Source: Bradyrhizobium sp. JYMT SZCCT0180 (GTDB lineage: Bacteria; Pseudomonadota; Alphaproteobacteria; Rhizobiales; Xanthobacteraceae). From it: a stretch of 64,000 nt of DNA. Position numbers and translations under genes: made by a program. Shown here in pieces: positions 17,051 to 26,137 of the stretch (position 1 is the first letter of the stretch; the number at the start of each line of letters is the position of its first letter). The stretch spans positions 211,308 to 275,307 of the forward strand of contig NZ_JAFCLZ010000010.1 in assembly GCF_018130165.1 (NCBI RefSeq), given 5' to 3'. The notes beneath the pieces are model-generated. The model had not been told where the DNA came from, ran no database searches, and was given only the letters and a program-made list of their open reading frames with translations.

Positions 17051-18120
17051 AGGCAGGTAGCCCGATCGCAACGTCGTCGATCTGGCCGGAAGCGCCGGCA
17101 GCCCCACCTTCCGGCCTGGCCAGATCGCAGCACAAGTCGCCCGGCGAAACTGTCGCCGGTCGTAGCGCGGTGACGGAACGGGCCGGTCGGGCGCGGACGA
17201 CCAAGCGCGGCCAGCCTGATCGGGAACCCGGACTGAAGCGAGCGAATTTCGGCCGCGGCGCCGGCCTTCCGACGCTGTTGCTGCTGCCGCAGGTGTTGAT
17301 CCTGGTGTTCTTCTTCTTCATCCCATCGCTGCGGGCACTCACGCAGTCGGTCCTGTTGAGCGATCCGTTCGGCACCACCGTCCATTTCGTGTGGTTCGAC
17401 AACTTCAAGGCGCTGTTTGCGAGCGGCGAGTATCGCCAATCGCTCGTGACGACGGCCTGGTTCACGGTGGCGCAGAACGTCATCACGCTGGCGATTGCCG
17501 TCGTTCTGGCATTCGCCACCGACCGGGTGGTGCGCGCACGATCGGTCTACCGGACGCTCATCCTGCTGCCCTATGCGATCGCGCCCGCGATCGCCGGCAT
17601 CCTGTGGGCGTTCCTGTTCAACCCGGTCGTTGGCCCGCTCGCACACATGTTGCACGGGCTCGGGATTTCCTGGGATCCCAATCGCAATCCGAACGACGCG
17701 CTGTGGCTCGTGATCATGGCGGCGTCATGGAAGCACATCTGCTACGACTACATCTTCCTGGTGGTCGGCCTGTTGGCGGTGCCGGTCTCGTTGATGGAAG
17801 CCGCCGCCGTCGACGGCGCCGGACCGGTCCGGCGGTTCTTTCTCATCGCGCTGCCGATGCTCGGACCGACCATCTTCTTTCTCGCCGTGATGAATTTTAT
17901 CTACGGCTTCTTCGAAACCTTCGCAATCATCGATGCCGTCACCCATGGCGGGCCGGCCGGCGCGACCAACATCCTGGTCTACAAGGTCTTCGTCGATGGT
18001 TTCATCAACCTCGACCTCGGCTCCTCGGCGGCGCAGTCGGTGCTGTTGATGAGCTTCGCGCTGATATGCACGCTGCTGCAATTCCGCTATTTCGACCACA
18101 AGGTCAATTACGGGGTCTGA
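17047..18120 (+). CDS. ugpA: Ugp ABC transporter permease UgpA
   Basis: A 357-residue inner-membrane permease of the MalF type. The conserved start of the transmembrane region, LPTLLLLPQVLILVFFFFIPSL, begins near residue 76. The EAA loop is seen as EAAAVDGAGPVRRFFLIALPMLGPT near 252-276. Normal UgpA is about 290 residues, so about 60 residues at the N-terminus are extra; they are Pro/Arg/Ser-rich and may be partly untranslated if a later GTG (17170) is the real start. The ATG at 17047 overlaps the ugpB stop (ATGA), which supports the long form. It pairs with UgpE. Confidence 0.88.
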   Translation: MKAGSPIATSSIWPEAPAAPPSGLARSQHKSPGETVAGRSAVTERAGRARTTKRGQPDREPGLKRANFGRGAGLPTLLLLPQVLILVFFFFIPSLRALTQSVLLSDPFGTTVHFVWFDNFKALFASGEYRQSLVTTAWFTVAQNVITLAIAVVLAFATDRVVRARSVYRTLILLPYAIAPAIAGILWAFLFNPVVGPLAHMLHGLGISWDPNRNPNDALWLVIMAASWKHICYDYIFLVVGLLAVPVSLMEAAAVDGAGPVRRFFLIALPMLGPTIFFLAVMNFIYGFFETFAIIDAVTHGGPAGATNILVYKVFVDGFINLDLGSSAAQSVLLMSFALICTLLQFRYFDHKVNYGV

Positions 18121-18124
18121 CCGC

Positions 18125-19045
18125 ATGGTGGAGCGCGCACCCATCCTCGATATGATCTGCCACGCGATCCTGATCGCCGGAGCGATGTTGGTGTGCGTGC
18201 CGCTCTACTTCGCGTTCGTCGCGGGCTCGCTGACGATCGCCGAGGTGCAGAAGGTGCCGCTGCCGTGGCTGCCGGGCGACCAGTTTCTTGCCAATCTGCA
18301 GACGGCCTGGGTCAAGGCCGACTTCAGCCGCAGCTTTCTCAATTCCATTGTGGTGGCACTCGGCATCACTGCCGGAAAGATCGTGGTGTCCTTGCTCTCC
18401 GCCTTCGCGATCACCTATTTCCGCTTCCGTTACCGGATGCTGGCGTTCTGGTTGATCTTCATGTCGCTGATGCTGCCGATCGAGGTGCGGATCGTGCCGA
18501 CCTTCGAGGCGGTGGCCAACGCCGCGCTGCCGCTGCAGTGGCTCGCCGACCTGCTGCATGTTGCCGATCTCTGGAAATGGATCAGCGGCCACGATGTGGC
18601 GATTGCGCTGGAATGGAACATGGTCAACACCTATCCGGGGCTGATCCTGCCATTGATCGCGTCCGCCACTGCGACCTTCCTGTTCCGACAGTTCTTCCTC
18701 ACCGTGCCGGATGAGTTGTGTGAGGCGGCAAGGCTCGATGGCGCGTCGCCGCTGCGATTCTTCTGGAGCATCCTGCTGCCGCTGTCGGTCTCGAACATCG
18801 TGGCACTCTCGATCATCCTGTTCCTGTTCGGCTGGAACCAGTATCTGTGGCCGCTGCTGTTCACCACCGACAAGGACATGGCGACCGCCGTGATCGCGCT
18901 GAAGAATTTGATCCCGCGCTCCGACAGCGAGCCGGCCTGGAACATCGCCATGAGCGGCGCGCTGCTCGCGATGCTGCCGCCGACGCTGGTGATCCTGCTG
19001 CTGCAGCGCTGGTTCCTCAAAGGGCTCGTTGACAGCAGTAAATAG
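18125..19045 (+). CDS. ugpE: Ugp ABC transporter permease UgpE
   Basis: A 306-residue MalG-type permease that forms the channel with UgpA. Six membrane segments are readable, beginning ILIAGAMLVCVPLYFAFVAGS. The EAA loop is EAARLDGASPLRFFWSILLPLS near residues 199-220. An extra stretch of about 25 residues around LLHVADLWKWISGHDVA (near 143-160) lies between membrane segments. It starts 5 bp after ugpA. The next gene is a glycerophosphodiesterase instead of the usual ATPase ugpC, so the ATP-binding subunit must come from elsewhere. Confidence 0.88.
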   Translation: MVERAPILDMICHAILIAGAMLVCVPLYFAFVAGSLTIAEVQKVPLPWLPGDQFLANLQTAWVKADFSRSFLNSIVVALGITAGKIVVSLLSAFAITYFRFRYRMLAFWLIFMSLMLPIEVRIVPTFEAVANAALPLQWLADLLHVADLWKWISGHDVAIALEWNMVNTYPGLILPLIASATATFLFRQFFLTVPDELCEAARLDGASPLRFFWSILLPLSVSNIVALSIILFLFGWNQYLWPLLFTTDKDMATAVIALKNLIPRSDSEPAWNIAMSGALLAMLPPTLVILLLQRWFLKGLVDSSK

Positions 19046-19056
19046 GGGGACCCATC

Positions 19057-19818
19057 ATGGTTTTTATCGCCGGACACCGCGGCGCCCGCGACCTTTGGCC
19101 GGAGAACAGCCTGCTCGGCTTTCGCAATCTGCGCGGACTTGGCGTTGACGCGGTCGAGTTCGATATTCATCAGAGCGTCGATGGTTCGCTGGTCGTCATC
19201 CACGATCCGCTGCTCGATCGGACCGCGCATGACACCGGGCCGGTCGGCGTTCGGACGCTGAAACAATTGACCGCCATCCGTCTGCGCGAAGCCGGCGAAG
19301 AATGCATCCCAACGCTCGATGCCGTGCTCGACGTGTACAGCGATTCACCGCTCGAGCTTCACATCGAAATCAAGACCGACGCCTTCGGCAATCCCTATCC
19401 GGGAATCGAAGGGCGGCTCATCGAGGCGGTCAAGCGGCGTGGGCTGGAGCGGCGCGCGGTGCTCACCTGCTTTGTCCCTGACGTGCTCGCGACGTTGCGG
19501 AGATTATCGCCGCAGGCGCGGGTGCTGGCCTCGCTGGACCGCAGGTCGGCGGAAATGATGGGCGGCATCTCGCCGGCGTTCGACCGTCTCGCCGCGATAC
19601 CCGATTGCATCGTGGCGGTCGAGAAGTCGCTGCTGACGCTGACACTGCCGCTGGCGCTGAAGGTCTTCGGTCGCGAACGGCTCGGTGCCTGGGTGACGAA
19701 CGAGCCGCAGGATATCGCCCACTGGCTCGCCCAGCCGGTGCGGCAGATCACCACCGACCGGCCCGATCTCGCCGTGAAAATCAGGCGCGAACTGACGTCC
19801 ACGTCTGTGCCGTCATGA
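19057..19818 (+). CDS. ugpQ: Glycerophosphodiester phosphodiesterase UgpQ-like
   Basis: A 253-residue GDPD-family TIM-barrel enzyme that cleaves glycerophosphodiesters to glycerol-3-phosphate and an alcohol. The N-terminal GHRGARDLWPENSLLGF and AVEFDIHQSVDGSLVVIHDPLLDRT hold the catalytic His/Glu/Asp set, and HIEIKTD near residue 108 supplies the third metal ligand. There is no signal peptide, so it acts in the cytoplasm on substrate delivered by Ugp, as UgpQ does. It lies 11 bp after ugpE and overlaps phoD by four bases, so it is part of the same operon. Confidence 0.88.
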   Translation: MVFIAGHRGARDLWPENSLLGFRNLRGLGVDAVEFDIHQSVDGSLVVIHDPLLDRTAHDTGPVGVRTLKQLTAIRLREAGEECIPTLDAVLDVYSDSPLELHIEIKTDAFGNPYPGIEGRLIEAVKRRGLERRAVLTCFVPDVLATLRRLSPQARVLASLDRRSAEMMGGISPAFDRLAAIPDCIVAVEKSLLTLTLPLALKVFGRERLGAWVTNEPQDIAHWLAQPVRQITTDRPDLAVKIRRELTSTSVPS

Positions 19819-21356
19819 GCCGCATCACGATCCCGCGCCGGCGATTCCTCGCAGGCTCATTGGCCAGTGCCGCGATGGCCGCGCCATTCGGGATCGTGCG
19901 CGGTGCGCCGGTGGCGTTCAACGCGGACCCATACACGCTCGGTGTAGCCTCCGGCTGCCCGCGCGAGGACCGCGTCATCCTGTGGACACGGCTCGCGCCC
20001 CGACCGCTCGAAGAGGGCGGCATGCCGCCTGCGCCGGTCGAGGTCGAGTGGCAGGTTGCGGAAGATGAAGGATTTGCGCGCATCGCCGCGAAGGGCGTCG
20101 TGCAGGCGACGGCGGAGCTCGCGCATTCGGTGCATGCCGAGGCAACAGGCCTGCGGCCGGGCCGCGTCTACTGGTACCGGTTTCGCGCCGGTGCGGCGGT
20201 GAGTCCGGTCGGGCGTACTCGCACCGCGCCGGCCGCGGGCAACAGCCGCTTCCGCTTTGCCTTTGCCTCCTGCCAGCAGTACGAGCAGGGCTATTTCGCC
20301 GCGTATCGCGACATGGCGGCGCGCGATCTCGATCTGGTCGTGCATCTCGGCGACTACATCTACGAAAAGTCCTGGGGCTCGCGCCACGTCCGCCGGCACG
20401 GCGTCGGGATTCCGACGTCGCTTGCCGAGTTCCGCAATCGCTACGCGCTGTACAAATCCGACGCCGACCTGCAGGCGGCGCACGCAGCCTTCCCGTGGCT
20501 TTCGATCTGGGACGACCATGAGGTAGCGGATGACTACGCCAATGACCGCTCCTACACGACGCGCGAGCCGGAGCAGTTCCTGAAGATGCGGGCCGCTGCC
20601 TATCAGGCCTATTACGAGCATATGCCGCTGCCGCCATCTGCCCGCCCGCTTGGACCGAATGCGACCATCTACGAGCATTATCGTTTCGGCGACATGCTGG
20701 ACATCATGCTGCTCGACGACCGGCAGTACCGCTCCGCGCCCGCCTGCGTGAAGGGAGGGCGCCCGACCACGGTGCCGGACTGTCCGGAGCGAACCGAGGA
20801 GGAACGCTCCATGCTCGGCCGGCCGCAGGAGCAGTGGCTCGACGCACGATTGCGCGACAGCCGCGGGCGCTGGACCGTCGTGGCGCAGCAGACTCTGATG
20901 GCCGAAAGCAAGCGCGAGGCGGACGATGGCAACCGCTTCTGGATGGACGGCTGGGACGGCTACCCCAATGCCCGCCGCCGGCTGCTCGATTCGATCGTAT
21001 CGCACAAATTGCGCAACCCGGTCGTGATCGGCGGCGACCGCCACGCTTACTTTGCCGCCGACCTCAAGCGCGATTATTCGCAGCCACATGAAGCGACCGT
21101 GGCGAGCGAATTCGTCGGCACCTCGATCTCTTCCGAGGGGCCGAGCGAGAGCAGCGTGGCCAAGGCGCTCGCCGACAATCCGGGCCTGACCTATGCGCGG
21201 GGCGACAAGCGTGGCTATGCGACCGTCGAACTCGATGCGCGATCCTGTACGGTCGCTTTCGAGGCGCTCGACGACGTCAAGGACGTGAACAGCGGTGTGC
21301 GCCGGCTCGCGACCTTCGTGGTCGAGGATGGTGCGCCCGGCGTGAAGGCAGCCTGA
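19815..21356 (+). CDS. phoD: Alkaline phosphatase/phosphodiesterase PhoD, Tat-exported
   Basis: A 513-residue PhoD-family metallo-phosphatase. The N-terminus carries a twin-arginine signal (RRRFLAGSLASAAMAAP), so it is exported folded to the periplasm or outside. The PhoD N-terminal domain is followed by the metal-binding core: HLGDYIYEKSWG, SIWDDHEVADDYAND and VVIGGDRHAYFAADL. Such enzymes bind Ca and Fe and hydrolyse phosphate mono- and diesters. The start overlaps the glycerophosphodiesterase stop (ATGA), and the stop overlaps the next gene by one base. It fits the operon as an external phosphate-releasing step. Confidence 0.9.
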   Translation: MSRITIPRRRFLAGSLASAAMAAPFGIVRGAPVAFNADPYTLGVASGCPREDRVILWTRLAPRPLEEGGMPPAPVEVEWQVAEDEGFARIAAKGVVQATAELAHSVHAEATGLRPGRVYWYRFRAGAAVSPVGRTRTAPAAGNSRFRFAFASCQQYEQGYFAAYRDMAARDLDLVVHLGDYIYEKSWGSRHVRRHGVGIPTSLAEFRNRYALYKSDADLQAAHAAFPWLSIWDDHEVADDYANDRSYTTREPEQFLKMRAAAYQAYYEHMPLPPSARPLGPNATIYEHYRFGDMLDIMLLDDRQYRSAPACVKGGRPTTVPDCPERTEEERSMLGRPQEQWLDARLRDSRGRWTVVAQQTLMAESKREADDGNRFWMDGWDGYPNARRRLLDSIVSHKLRNPVVIGGDRHAYFAADLKRDYSQPHEATVASEFVGTSISSEGPSESSVAKALADNPGLTYARGDKRGYATVELDARSCTVAFEALDDVKDVNSGVRRLATFVVEDGAPGVKAA

Positions 21357-22162
21357 TGCCGATATCCGCCAGGACGGATTTGATGGCGCTAATGCGTGGC
21401 GCCGAGCCGGTGGTGGCGGAGGCGGCCGCGACGCTGGTTGCGATGCAGCGCGCGCCGCTTGCGACCGCACGCAAGGAACTACGTGACATCGTGACCGACG
21501 CCGACCTTGCCGCGGAAAGGATCGTGATCGATGGACTGAGGTCGCTGACACCAGGGGCGGCGATCCTGTCGGAGGAGCGGGGTTTTAGCGGCAACGCAAG
21601 CGGACCGCGCTGGATCATCGATCCGCTCGACGGCACCGTGAATTACGCCTCCGGGCTGCCGTGGTATTCGGTCAGTGCGGCCTACCATGATGGCGATGAG
21701 GCGCTGGTCGGCCTGGTTCAATCGCCGCTGGCCGATGTCAGCGCCCGCTACGTTCAGGGCGTGCTTGCCACCGTGAACGGTGAACCCGTGCGGGTGTCGA
21801 GTACGCGGTCGCTTTCCGATGCGGTGGTATCGGTGATCCTGACCTCGCATTATCAACCCGACGAGGTGCGGATGGCTGCTGCCATCATCGAGCGGCTCGG
21901 TTCGGCGGTTCGCGGCGTCCGCATCGTGGTCTCGGGCGCGCTCGAGATGACATGGATCGCGGCCGGCCGGCTCGACGCCTTCGTGTCGATCAAGGCCGAT
22001 CTGGTCTCGCACGCCGCCGCGATGCCGCTGGTGCGCGCAGCAGGCGGACGCGTGACCACGATTGCGGGCGAGGCTTCGCAGTTTGACGATCTGCAAAAGA
22101 TCGCTTCAAATGGGCACATTCATGACGAGCTTTTGCGGTTGCTCGAGGAGATTGCGCTTTGA
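21356..22162 (+). CDS. Inositol monophosphatase-family phosphatase
   Basis: A 268-residue member of the Mg-dependent IMPase/SuhB/HisN/CysQ superfamily. The metal-binding motifs are present: the glutamate in LSEERGF near residue 65, WIIDPLDGTVNYASGLPWYSVS near 83, and the late WIAAGRLDAFVS near 201. Substrates in the family include inositol phosphate, histidinol phosphate, PAP and sugar phosphates. The ugp operon context suggests an alcohol phosphate released from glycerophosphodiesters, such as inositol phosphate (inference). It overlaps phoD by one base and the sorC gene by four. Confidence 0.82.
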   Translation: MPISARTDLMALMRGAEPVVAEAAATLVAMQRAPLATARKELRDIVTDADLAAERIVIDGLRSLTPGAAILSEERGFSGNASGPRWIIDPLDGTVNYASGLPWYSVSAAYHDGDEALVGLVQSPLADVSARYVQGVLATVNGEPVRVSSTRSLSDAVVSVILTSHYQPDEVRMAAAIIERLGSAVRGVRIVVSGALEMTWIAAGRLDAFVSIKADLVSHAAAMPLVRAAGGRVTTIAGEASQFDDLQKIASNGHIHDELLRLLEEIAL

Positions 22163-23106
22163 GTGACCAGACCATCCTGCGGGTCGCCTGGCTCTATTAC
22201 ATGGAGAACCTGACCCAGGCCGAGATAGGCGAGCGGCTCGGACTGACGCGGGCGCGCGTCAACCGCATGCTCTCGGAGGCGCGGCACAGCGGCATCGTGA
22301 GTATCCGGCTGAACTCGGCGTTCGCAAGCTGTACCGAGCTCGAACATCAGTTGCGGCAGCAATGTGGGCTCGACGACGCGGTGGTGGTTCCGAGCCCGGA
22401 AAATCCCGAACTGGTGGCAAGCCTGATCGGCATGGCCGCGGGAGCCTATTTGTCGAAATTCCTGGAAGAGAAGAAGCCGCGCACCATCGGCATCGGCTGG
22501 GGCGCGACCTTGCGCGAAACCATCCGCCACGTGACACCAGCGGAGTATCCGGATCTCTGGATCGTCTCGATGATGGGCGGGCTCTCGCGCGGGCTCGAAC
22601 TCAATACTTTCGAGATCGCAGGCGAGTTGGCGCGCCGGCTGCACGCCAAATGCAGCTATTTGGCCGCCCCGATCTATGCCAGCAGCCGGCGCTCGCGCGA
22701 CACCTTCATGGCGCAGGAGGTCTATGCGGAGGTGTTGGAGCGCGTCGAGCGGATCGATCTTGCGCTGCTCAGCATGGGCGACCTCTCGCCGCGTTCGCTC
22801 CTGGTGCGGCACGGGCTGCCGCCCGATGTCGGCATCGAGGATCTGCGCGCTGCCGGCGCCGTCGGTGACGTGCTCGGCCAATATCTCGAACAGTCCGGCC
22901 GGCAGATCAACCACGGCATCAATTCGCGCGCCATCGCCTTGCCGATCGAGAAGCTGGCACGGGCGCCGACCGTGATGCTGATCGCGGGCGGCACCAACAA
23001 GGTGCCGGTCATCGCGGCGGCGCTGCAGGGTCGGATCGGCAAGGTGCTGGTGACGGATGAGAAGGCCGCCGCCGGCGCGCTCAAGCTGATCGGCAAGCGG
23101 CGGTGA
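22159..23106 (+). CDS. SorC-family transcriptional regulator of the ugp operon
   Basis: A 315-residue regulator with an N-terminal helix-turn-helix (LTQAEIGERLGLTRARVNRML) and a SorC sugar-phosphate domain (GIGWGATLRETI, SMMGGLSRG, GAVGDVLGQYLEQSGRQI). It starts at TTG 22159, whose bases overlap the phosphatase stop (TTGA). It is the last gene of the operon and probably its regulator, responding to a sugar or polyol phosphate such as glycerol-3-phosphate or inositol phosphate. It is a paralog of the regulator at 9499-10476. An organophosphate uptake operon under a SorC protein is unusual; PhoB or UgpR-type control is better known. Confidence 0.85.
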   Translation: MSDQTILRVAWLYYMENLTQAEIGERLGLTRARVNRMLSEARHSGIVSIRLNSAFASCTELEHQLRQQCGLDDAVVVPSPENPELVASLIGMAAGAYLSKFLEEKKPRTIGIGWGATLRETIRHVTPAEYPDLWIVSMMGGLSRGLELNTFEIAGELARRLHAKCSYLAAPIYASSRRSRDTFMAQEVYAEVLERVERIDLALLSMGDLSPRSLLVRHGLPPDVGIEDLRAAGAVGDVLGQYLEQSGRQINHGINSRAIALPIEKLARAPTVMLIAGGTNKVPVIAAALQGRIGKVLVTDEKAAAGALKLIGKRR

Positions 23107-23175
23107 GCATGTTGCTCGGGCTCCAAAGGCCGTAGCCGAGCTTGGTTCCAAGCTCGCCGAAGCCACCATTGTGTC

Positions 23176-23193
23176 TGTCCGATTTCCCGGACC
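23176..23193 (+). promoter_or_regulatory. Candidate upstream activator site of aceE operon
   Basis: TGTCCGATTTCCCGGACC, an inverted repeat GTCCG/CGGAC around an AT-rich centre, lying 113 bp upstream of the -24 element. It matches 14 of 18 positions when aligned with the site at 44069 upstream of phaA. Location and symmetry suit an enhancer for a sigma-54 activator such as DctD. Assignment to DctD is inference. Confidence 0.45.
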
Positions 23194-23306
23194 GGATCTG
23201 ACGATCTTTTCCATTTTTCAGCTGACTGCACGGCCGAATGCCGTGGAGCGCGAAATATCTCCAGCAGATTCAAGCGGATCCCTTCGGGATCGAAGCTCGC
23301 TTTGGC

Positions 23307-23322
23307 TGGCATGCGAAATGCA
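23307..23322 (+). promoter_or_regulatory. Sigma-54 (-24/-12) promoter of aceE operon
   Basis: TGGCATGCGAAATGCA. Against the consensus TGGCAC-N5-TTGCA only two bases differ, and the essential GG and GC pairs stand at the correct 10-base separation. It ends 82 bp before the TTG start of aceE. A DctD-type activator with an intact GAFTGA loop is encoded 13 kb downstream in the same block. Confidence 0.6.
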
Positions 23323-23404
23323 CCTCTTGAAGCAAACAGGCCGTCACCAGTCAGTTTGACGGCAGGAAGGTGCGCAAAAGCATCTCCACAAGGGGAGAGA
23401 AACA

Positions 23405-26059
23405 TTGGACCAGGATCGCGATCCCACTGAAACACGTGAATGGCTGGATGCGCTCGACTCCGTTGAGGCCTTTGAAGGCGTCGGCCGGGTCGATGAATTA
23501 TTGGAGGGCGTTATTCAGGCCGCCCGGCGCAAGGGTGCAAAGCTGTGCTTTGCGGCCAACACGGCCTATGTGAACACCATCGCGCCACATCACGAGCCGG
23601 CTCATCCCGGCGATCGGGTCCTCGAGCACAAGATCCGTTCGATTATTCGCTGGAACGCCGCGGCCATCGTGCTGCGCGCCAACAAGACGTCTTCCGAACT
23701 CGGCGGGCATATCGCCAGTTTCCAATCCGCCGCGACGCTTTACGATACCGGGTTCATGCATTTCTGGCACGCGCCGACCGAAGCGCATGGTGGCGACCTG
23801 ATTTATTACCAGGGTCATTGCTCGCCCGGCATCTATGCCCGCGCCTTTCTCGAGGGCCGGCTCAGCGAGGAGCAGCTTCTCAATTTCCGTCAGGAAGTCG
23901 ATGGCAAGGGTCTGTCGTCCTATCCGCACCCTTGGTTGCTGCCGGATTTCTGGCAGTTCCCCACCGTGTCGATGGGACTTGGCCCGTTGATGGCGATCTA
24001 CCAGGCACGATTTCTGAAATACCTCGATTGCCGAGGTCTTGCGGATACCAAGCCGCGCAAGGTCTGGGCTTTCATGGGCGACGGCGAGATGGACGAGCCG
24101 GAGTCGCTCGGCGCGATATCGTTGGGCGGTCGCGAGCATCTCGACAATCTGGTGTTTGTGATCAATTGCAATTTGCAGCGCCTCGACGGACCGGTGCGCG
24201 GCAACGGCAAGATCGTGCAGGAACTGGAAGCCGATTTCCGTGGCGCCGGCTGGAACGTCATCAAGGTGCTGTGGGGCTCGGGCTGGGATCAATTGCTGGC
24301 CGCCGACGTCACCGGCATTCTTAGAAAGCGCATGGAAGAGTGCGTCGACGGCGAATACCAGGACTACAAATCGAAAAACGGAGCCTATGTCCGCGAACAC
24401 TTCTTTGGAAAATATCCCGAACTAAAAAGCATGGTCGCCCATATGAGCGACGACGAAATCTGGGGAATGACCCGCGGGGGTCACGATCCCCTGAAGGTTT
24501 ACGCCGCCTACAAGGCAGCTTCCGAGCACAAGGGGCAGCCGACGGTCATTCTGGCAAAGACCGTCAAGGGCTATGGCATGGGTGAATCCGGCGAAGGCCA
24601 GATGATCTCGCATCAGGCCAAGAAGATGAACGAGGAGGCCCTTCGCCAGTTCCGTGACCGATTCCAGATTCCGGTCTCCGACGAAGAGCTGAAGGACGTG
24701 CCGTTCGTCCGCCTGGCCGCCGATTCGCCCGAGATGAAATACCTCGCCGAGCGCCGTGCCGCGCTTGGCGGACACTTGCCCGCACGCCGTACCAAGTCCG
24801 AGACGATTGCAATTCCGGCGTTGTCGGCATTTGGCCCGCAACTGAAGTCGACGGAAGGTCGTGAGATCTCCACCACCATGGCCTTTGTGCGCATTCTCAA
24901 TGCGTTGTTGCGTGACAAGGAAATCGGAAAGCGCATCGTTCCCATCGTTCCGGATGAGAGCCGCACCTTCGGCATGGAGGGTATGTTCCGTCAGTTCGGA
25001 ATCTTCTCGCAGGTCGGACAGCTCTATCGGCCTCAGGATGCCGATCAGATGATGTTCTATCGCGAGGACAAGACCGGTCAGATTCTTCAGGAGGGCATCA
25101 ACGAGGCCGGCGCCATGGCCTCATGGATCGCCGCCGCGACGTCCTATTCGACGTCGAATACGCCGGTGATCCCGTTCTACATCTATTATTCGATGTTCGG
25201 ATTCCAGCGCGTCGGCGATCTGGCATGGGCGGCCGGAGACATGCGTGCTCGCGGCTTCCTGATCGGCGGAACGTCTGGCCGAACCACGCTGAACGGCGAG
25301 GGGCTTCAGCACGAGGATGGCCACAGCCACCTGATCGCTGCAACCATTCCGAACTGCGTTTGCTACGACCCGACCTATTCCTACGAACTCGCCGTCATCG
25401 TTCAGGATGGGTTGCGCCGGATGTACGGTGAAAACGAGGATGTCTTCTATTACATCACTACGTTGAACGAGAACTATCCGCACGGCGACATGCCCGAAGG
25501 AGCCGAGGAGGGCATCCGCAAGGGTATATACAGACTGAGATCGGTGGAAACGAAGAAAAAGGCTGCACGCGTTCAACTGCTCGGCTCGGGCGCCATTCTG
25601 CGGGAAGTCGAAGCCGGCGCTGCGTTGCTGGCGGATGATTTCGGTATCGCATCCGACATCTGGAGCGTGACCAGTTTCATGGAGCTGCGCCGCGACGGTC
25701 TCGATGCCGATCGCTGGAACATGCTGCACCCGACCGCGACGCCCAAGCGCTCTCATGTCGAGACCTGTCTCAACAAGGCCGGCGGTCCCGTCATTGCGTC
25801 AACCGACTACATGAAGCTGCTCGCCGACCAGATTCGGCCCTTCGTTCCAGGGCGCTATCGGGTGCTGGGAACCGACGGATTTGGCCGTTCCGATTACCGA
25901 CGGAAGTTGCGCAGCTTCTTCGAGGTCGATCGTTTCCATGTGGTCGTCGCCGCTCTCAAGGCGTTGTCGGAAGAAGGAACGCTCCCGGCTTCGGTCGTTG
26001 CCGACGCGCTCCGCAAATACGGCATCGATCCCGACAAGCCAAATCCGGCAACGGTCTGA
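23405..26059 (+). CDS. aceE: Pyruvate dehydrogenase E1, homodimeric AceE type
   Basis: An 884-residue thiamine-diphosphate enzyme that decarboxylates pyruvate and passes the acetyl group to lipoyl-E2. Length equals the 885-residue family norm. The ThDP motif GDGEMDEPESLGA through VINCNLQRLDGPVRG is near residues 223-261, and EDGHSHLIAATIPNC near 640 is typical of AceE. The start is TTG 23405 behind AGGGGAGAG. AceF and a lipoyl-bearing E3 follow. Most alphaproteobacteria rely on a heterotetrameric PdhA/PdhB E1, so this is probably a second, differently regulated PDH with a beta/gammaproteobacterial-type architecture (inference; the other cannot be checked here). Confidence 0.93.
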   Translation: MDQDRDPTETREWLDALDSVEAFEGVGRVDELLEGVIQAARRKGAKLCFAANTAYVNTIAPHHEPAHPGDRVLEHKIRSIIRWNAAAIVLRANKTSSELGGHIASFQSAATLYDTGFMHFWHAPTEAHGGDLIYYQGHCSPGIYARAFLEGRLSEEQLLNFRQEVDGKGLSSYPHPWLLPDFWQFPTVSMGLGPLMAIYQARFLKYLDCRGLADTKPRKVWAFMGDGEMDEPESLGAISLGGREHLDNLVFVINCNLQRLDGPVRGNGKIVQELEADFRGAGWNVIKVLWGSGWDQLLAADVTGILRKRMEECVDGEYQDYKSKNGAYVREHFFGKYPELKSMVAHMSDDEIWGMTRGGHDPLKVYAAYKAASEHKGQPTVILAKTVKGYGMGESGEGQMISHQAKKMNEEALRQFRDRFQIPVSDEELKDVPFVRLAADSPEMKYLAERRAALGGHLPARRTKSETIAIPALSAFGPQLKSTEGREISTTMAFVRILNALLRDKEIGKRIVPIVPDESRTFGMEGMFRQFGIFSQVGQLYRPQDADQMMFYREDKTGQILQEGINEAGAMASWIAAATSYSTSNTPVIPFYIYYSMFGFQRVGDLAWAAGDMRARGFLIGGTSGRTTLNGEGLQHEDGHSHLIAATIPNCVCYDPTYSYELAVIVQDGLRRMYGENEDVFYYITTLNENYPHGDMPEGAEEGIRKGIYRLRSVETKKKAARVQLLGSGAILREVEAGAALLADDFGIASDIWSVTSFMELRRDGLDADRWNMLHPTATPKRSHVETCLNKAGGPVIASTDYMKLLADQIRPFVPGRYRVLGTDGFGRSDYRRKLRSFFEVDRFHVVVAALKALSEEGTLPASVVADALRKYGIDPDKPNPATV

Positions 26060-26137
26060 GGCCGGCCACGCTCGCTTTCTCATCAGAAAACTGCCGCAGG
26101 CCAAAGCGCCGCGCACAAGAGTCCAGGGGAGGTTGAT

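Larger units (their letters stand above)
23107..23404 (+). promoter_or_regulatory. Promoter region of the aceE operon
   Basis: 298 bases before aceE without a gene. It holds a sigma-54 type element (23307-23322), an upstream palindrome-like element (23176-23193), and a perfect 6-base inverted repeat CACGGC/GCCGTG with a 5-base centre (23229-23245). The centres of the last two are about 52 bp apart, close to five helical turns, but their half sites differ. The aceE ribosome site AGGGGAGAG lies at 23390-23398. Confidence 0.55.
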
